Shown here piece after piece: positions 53,301 to 59,300 of a stretch of 64,000 bases of DNA. Position 1 is the first letter of the stretch, and every line of letters starts with the position of its first letter. The stretch is from Trileptium ribeirensis (taxonomy: Eukaryota; Nematoda; Enoplea; Enoplida; Thoracostomopsidae), in assembly GCA_030248225.1 (NCBI GenBank), contig JASANE010021442.1, positions 37,464 through 101,463 on the forward strand, in the 5' to 3' direction. The notes under the pieces were generated by a model. That model was not told the DNA's origin. It ran no database searches and saw only the letters and a program-made list of their open reading frames with translations. Made by a program: the position numbers and the translations under genes.

Positions 53301-56300
53301 GTTTTGCAATCTCGATTACGGCTCCGGTTCTGGAGTTGTGGGGTTTGAGGTACGGGGTATGGCGCCCGCATATTGGTTCCTCGACCCAAAATTCGAAAAA
53401 TTTTTTCTGACGTTCCTGGGCGGTTGAAAAGTTTCACTTGAGGGTTTCGGGCATTGGAAACTCATTGCCCGTGTTGGTTTTGCTGTGCGACATATGGTTC
53501 CGTGGGTATGGGGAATTGCGCCCCCATGGTTCGAGGTCAAAGGTCAAAATGGCTGTTTTTACCCCATTGTAATACCCTTCACGGAAGCAAGGTTATTTTT
53601 ATCTTATCTTTCGAATTTTTTTCTCTGGTAAGTTTTATTCTATAGTAAAATGATAAATGCCAATGCGCATTTTTTGTTTTTCGATTAAGAGCCCGGTTCT
53701 GGAGTGGAAGGTTTGAGGTATGCTTGCTGGACCCAAAATTTGTTCTGACGTCCTGGGCGACTGAAAAGATTCACTTCTGGGTTTTCGGGCAGTGGAAACT
53801 CATTGCCGGTGTTGGTTTTGCTTTGCGACACATAGTTCCATGGGTACGGGGCATGGCGCCGCCATGGTTCATCGACCTAAAATTCCAAATTTTACTCTTA
53901 CGTCCTGGGAGGCTGATAGTTTGCATTGGGGGTTTTGGGGCATGGAACACTTACTGCCAGTGCTAGTTTTGTTCTAACTTGTGCGGCATTGTGTGATATC
54001 CACATACTTCACATCGCCGTATGCTATCGAGAGTTGATTGGCCGTGCACGCAAAAGGCGTATCTGTGCCTATGCTTCACTACGTTCTGCAATCTCGATAG
54101 AGTTACTAGTGGATATGACTATGAGACCCAAAATACACAAACCGGCAATGTCTCCGCAATCGTTCAAGCTAAACTGGTGTTATTGGTCTCGTTTTATAGA
54201 GCAATTCATCGTCTATAGTGCCTTATTTAGTAGAAAAATTAGCCCTCTATACTGCTGCGCATAGTGTGCTGCTATTGTCATTATTTACGATGTAGGATTG
54301 GAACAAAATGTGGTTTTGGATTGCGCACATGAGACTCAAGACACATGAAAACAGCTGAAAACTGTATGGATGTTATTGTGTCTTAGAGGAAATAATCCTC
54401 TGTTAACTGCACATTATGAGTCTGAACTATTCAAGCAACATGAACGACATTCGCCTCATTTTGTAAGTCGTTGCTCAGAATATGTAGCTGTATGCGCCAC
54501 TGTAAATTACATCAACGCTCGGGATTCACCAGCCTGGCGATGAGACAAATTATTAGTTTAAGAATTTTTATTATAACTATTTAACGTTATTCATATTGTT
54601 AAATAGATGTTGCATTGTATTCATGTATTACAGTATTAATTCTTTTGCGTATTACATTTCATTAGTCATTTTGATACACTAAATTCATACATTATTTACA
54701 ATCAAAAGTTGATTAATCATACAAAACAATATATATACAACTTAATTGCTAGATTGACATCAGCTATATTAGCTTAATCATTGAGAAGTTATTAAAGAGA
54801 TATGAAACTTTCCTGGTGTTATAAACTAAGAATCTCGTAGCAGTGTTGAGTTTTCAGGTTTGAGTATTCCAATATGTCTTCGTAACTCCAGTTGTGACGT
54901 GTGGAATGTAAACAGAGTATGTACAGGTTGAAATTATTATATCAACTGTAGACGAGTAAATTTTTGAACTAATTAGAATTTTTAATTAATTCAATCGAAG
55001 CTCTTTACGGTAATTATCGTATCGCATGTAGTAATCTTCGTGCTGACGTTGAATTTGAAAATAATTCGCACGATTAGTGAATTATTGCTTTAGGAAACAG
55101 AACGCAGAATGTCAAGTTTCAATTGAAACTTAAGGTAGAAAAGGCTACACAGGAACTCTTCGCCTACGGTGTTTATGGTTATATTCAGGCTTTTCAACCG
55201 GGTTTGTGGAACAAGGAAATGCTCGACACAAACAGTTATGCCCGTTGTGACGCTGGTGGTTCATGCTCTGGATTTCCACCCGATCACATGAAAACACCGT
55301 TGGAAACAAAGAAATTTCAGAGTTCATTGCAAGATAACGAGTATCGCTGTCCAGCTTATCTAAACGACCTTAATATTAGACGAGCTTTATTTCGACAACG
55401 GATTCATACTAGTATTGATGCTTACTTTCACAGCGGCACAAACGATAAGGAATATAATGACAGCATTCTGGATGGTGTTAATACCGATGGCAAAAAATTG
55501 TTTTCTCTTGAAGAGCAGCAACACGGTACTAACTGTGTTGCGTTAGTAAATGTATCAGAAAATAACAGGAATAGTGGTAAAACAACCGAAAGCAATGAAT
55601 ACAATCATACCGGCAGTGCCCGAGATAGGGAATGCGCGTTAGTCTGTGTTGAGGATGTATTCTCTGTTACAAAGCCATTGATACGGCCGACGACGCTTGT
55701 TCCGAAAGCCGACAGTAGGTAAGTCTAAATTTGTCGCACTATATGCGGCGATAAACTCAAGCTCTGTTGTATATAACACTTTTAAATAATGTTCAAACAA
55801 ATAACGCTAGCAGAAGCTGTCCAGTTATATTATTTACTTTAGGTTTTATTTCAGCCCTTTAGAAATCATTTTGTTTCAAAATAAGAACAGTACTAGCCGC
55901 AAATCATCGCTGCTTGCTGGTAACTTGGGCTTTTGATAGTAACTTTTGATTAAAAAATTTATAATTTGTTTTGTTCACTCGTCAGGAAACAATCATTGTA
56001 GCGAGTACTGTATACTACTGCCCATTTATTCTCCATGCCGAGTAATGGGTGCTAAATTTCCAACGTCGTTTTTAATGTAAAAATGTTTGACGTATTATTG
56101 CTTAAACGATGCTATTTTGGGTGATGGTAAAATGTCAACACTAGTAACAATGTTTTGTCGAAATATGCTGTTTTCAATGTGTTGCATAACTTTAGTTGCA
56201 ATTCATAAATTTTACATCAGGCCAAGTGCGTAGCCGGGATTTCGAAAAAATGGTGGTCTTGACCCACTGACGTCGGCGAAAAGGGGGATCAGCAAAATTT

Positions 56301-59300
56301 TTTATTACGTTCAAAGTTACCTAGTAATAAAAATGATCAATAGCTATACGTCAACAGAGAATTTTACTCAAAAATCATTAATGTATATTATGATTTGTGT
56401 GTATATGAATTGGGCTAATTTTTGTTGAATTTCCTTATCTTCAGATTACATTTCTGATGTAATTCTTTTCTTTCTGAGACATGAACATTAAATTTAGAGC
56501 ACTGCTTCGCCCTCCAGCTCTAGTTGGGGGCCCCGTTATCGCACCGTATAACACCACAATAATATCATCTTGCAACATCGCTGCAAATATTGTATAAAAC
56601 TATGTCTTTCTTATGTTCTTTCTGAGACATGAACATTAAATTTAGAGCACTGCTTCGCCCTCCAGCTCTAGTTGGGGGCCCCGTTCACGTTTTTTGGGAA
56701 AATCCGGCGCCACCCAATAATTGCGAACCAGGGCCCCCTGGTAAAACGTTCAGCGAATGTAGAAGCTATAGTATATATAAATTCATATTTATACAATACT
56801 ATATTACCTGTTTTTATCGCACCGTATAACACCACAATAATATCATCTTGCAACATCGCTGCAAATATTGTATAAAACTATGTCTTTCTTATGTCATGCT
56901 TGGTTTATAAAGCTGCTAGCTAGTAGTATTGGGTGCAAAACGGGCGTGTGATGGTGCTACAGTACACGTCATTGTGTGTTGGCTGCCGCTTATTGTGTGT
57001 TGGCTGGCATGTTTGTTGCGTGCGTCTGGCTGTTAATATTTATAGTTATGCTATCATTAATATTGACTCGGTCGCTCATTAGCATTGGGTTGCTTTTGAC
57101 AGGTTCCGCTTTCGAACAAGCTCTGGTCGGCCTCTTCACACAATAATAATATTAAGAACGGTGAACTATGCGGTTAGCGTTGGCAGTTGAACTCATTTTC
57201 TCGCGGGGCTATTATTAATTAAAAATAAATATTTACTTACACATACCAACATCGATCCTTGTCGAAACGAGGTATCGAAACGAACAAAATGAATTGAACA
57301 AGGAGATGCAAGAGCTTCGTATGATTATGGGTTTTTTACTTTTATTTAACCGTAAGAATTTTTCACTGGCTGTAGATATACTACCGCTGGGACGGTATAT
57401 ATAATACAGTTTAATTGTTACGTATCTAGAGTTTTTGCTATATATCTGATTAGAATTTTGTTCAATTGCATTCGTTCACGACATTTTAGGTGTTGGTGTT
57501 CATTAGTTGTGGGAGCTGCCTTGCCTTTAAGTGGTGATTATTTGCCTTCTCGATTCGCTTAATATTTTCAAGCGGAGGCCATACTGCTTTGGAATGAAAT
57601 GACAGGAACTGGGAGAGCCCATGTTGAACCGTGGAAGGATCTTTGAAACCTAAACTTTTTTTTTTCGGAATTCAGCTGTTTTAATAAGTTAATTTATTTT
57701 AATACTGTTTTGTATAATTATTTTAATTTAAATGTTTTAATTATTTTAATACTTTACTAAGTACGCTAAAGTTGTTAGTGAATTAATAAATGAGTTGATG
57801 TTAAAAATCAACATTTCAATGATTTTTTTTACTTATTTTAAAAATTTCTAACTTCAAAAACAGGATTTTTATTAAATCTTTGTCCATTATTTATGCCAAC
57901 TGGCGGTGTTTTGTGCAAAAAAAATTTCCAAGAGGGGCCAAGATATTTCTAGGCGTAGCAAACGGGAACGGCTTTGGGCATTGAAAAGTACCAGCAGTCC
58001 GAAGCTTTATAGCATTAACGAATGGTTCAGTCTAGTCGATATAGTTGTACAGGACTGTATTTAGAGTTTACTTATTAAATTTGCTACAGCTCATAGTTTG
58101 CTAAATCTTAGCACCATACTTAGTAACGTACTTTGTGTTGTTATTCTGATACAGATTGTTAACCAACAGTCCAAGAGCATTAGAGTAACCATAGGTATCA
58201 GGTACCTTTTGCAAACTCAGAGCTGAAAGAATCGCTATTGTACCTGGAACTGTAAAGTTGACTCTAATTAAAATAGAACGGGGACCGGGATATTGTCGTA
58301 TCAATCTATTTATATGATGAAATAAATGGAGGAAGAAATATGTTTTGGGAATGTGCTAAAAATGCCACCCACGTTGTCCTTTATGTGTTGCCATGATATT
58401 ATTGCTTTTCTAGGACTTTAAAAGGGCTAACGAGGTTAAGTTTTTTGGCGATTGCTTGATTCATTGGCCGATAGGGTGTGTTTCGTATTTTCGCAGGCTG
58501 TAAGTACGACGCATAATGCTATACGCCCTGTGTAAACTCAGAAAGCTTAATTTTGTTACCTTACAATAATCACTGAGAGTAGACTGTCCGCTTCCGCAGC
58601 CGCACCGTTTCCACTCATACCGCGAGTATATAACTAGTATAATTGCTTACAGTATTATTTTGCGTTAAGGCTGTGCCCATCAAGTGTTGTAAAGTATTGT
58701 ATTATTTGAAACAGACTCACGAATGACATGGGTTTTTTGTTTTTTTATGCAGACATTTTCAGCCGTGTTTTCAACTATACTCATAAGTGCTCGCTCGTAT
58801 ATTGATATGTTGCTACATACTTCTAACGAAAACGCGGTATTTAAGGATCGAGAAAAAATTTCTTTATGACAGGCCATCTTGTTCTGACGATATACATATT
58901 GTGTTATGGGTTTTACACAACAACTAATGCTGCTATATGTTAAGCTCGCTCGAGAGCCTTGCGAATAACATGCGATTTGATTGCATCACCATTATATATA
59001 TAGCTAAACGTAATACGGTCAAATTTATTATTATTATAATAGCTTCGCAGCACAGCAAACTATTGCAGCAGTTGAGCTTATCGATACATATTAATCTAGT
59101 TAATGGAAGCGGGAGGAGAAGCTTTAGAGCGAAACAAGATATATAATGCTTCATTGTTTCATTATTGGAGAACCGACACTGTAGTATTATCGCATTGTAT
59201 AGAGGGTCGTTAATTTGATATCAACCAGTGATTCTTCAACATATCGGTCGTCGTCTATGTTAATGGGGTTTTTATAATCTGTTTTATGTAGATTTTTTAT

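Noticed and set aside
56221..57960. GCGTAGC words at both ends as possible transposon termini
   Set aside because: They are in direct, not inverted, orientation and the flanks do not match.
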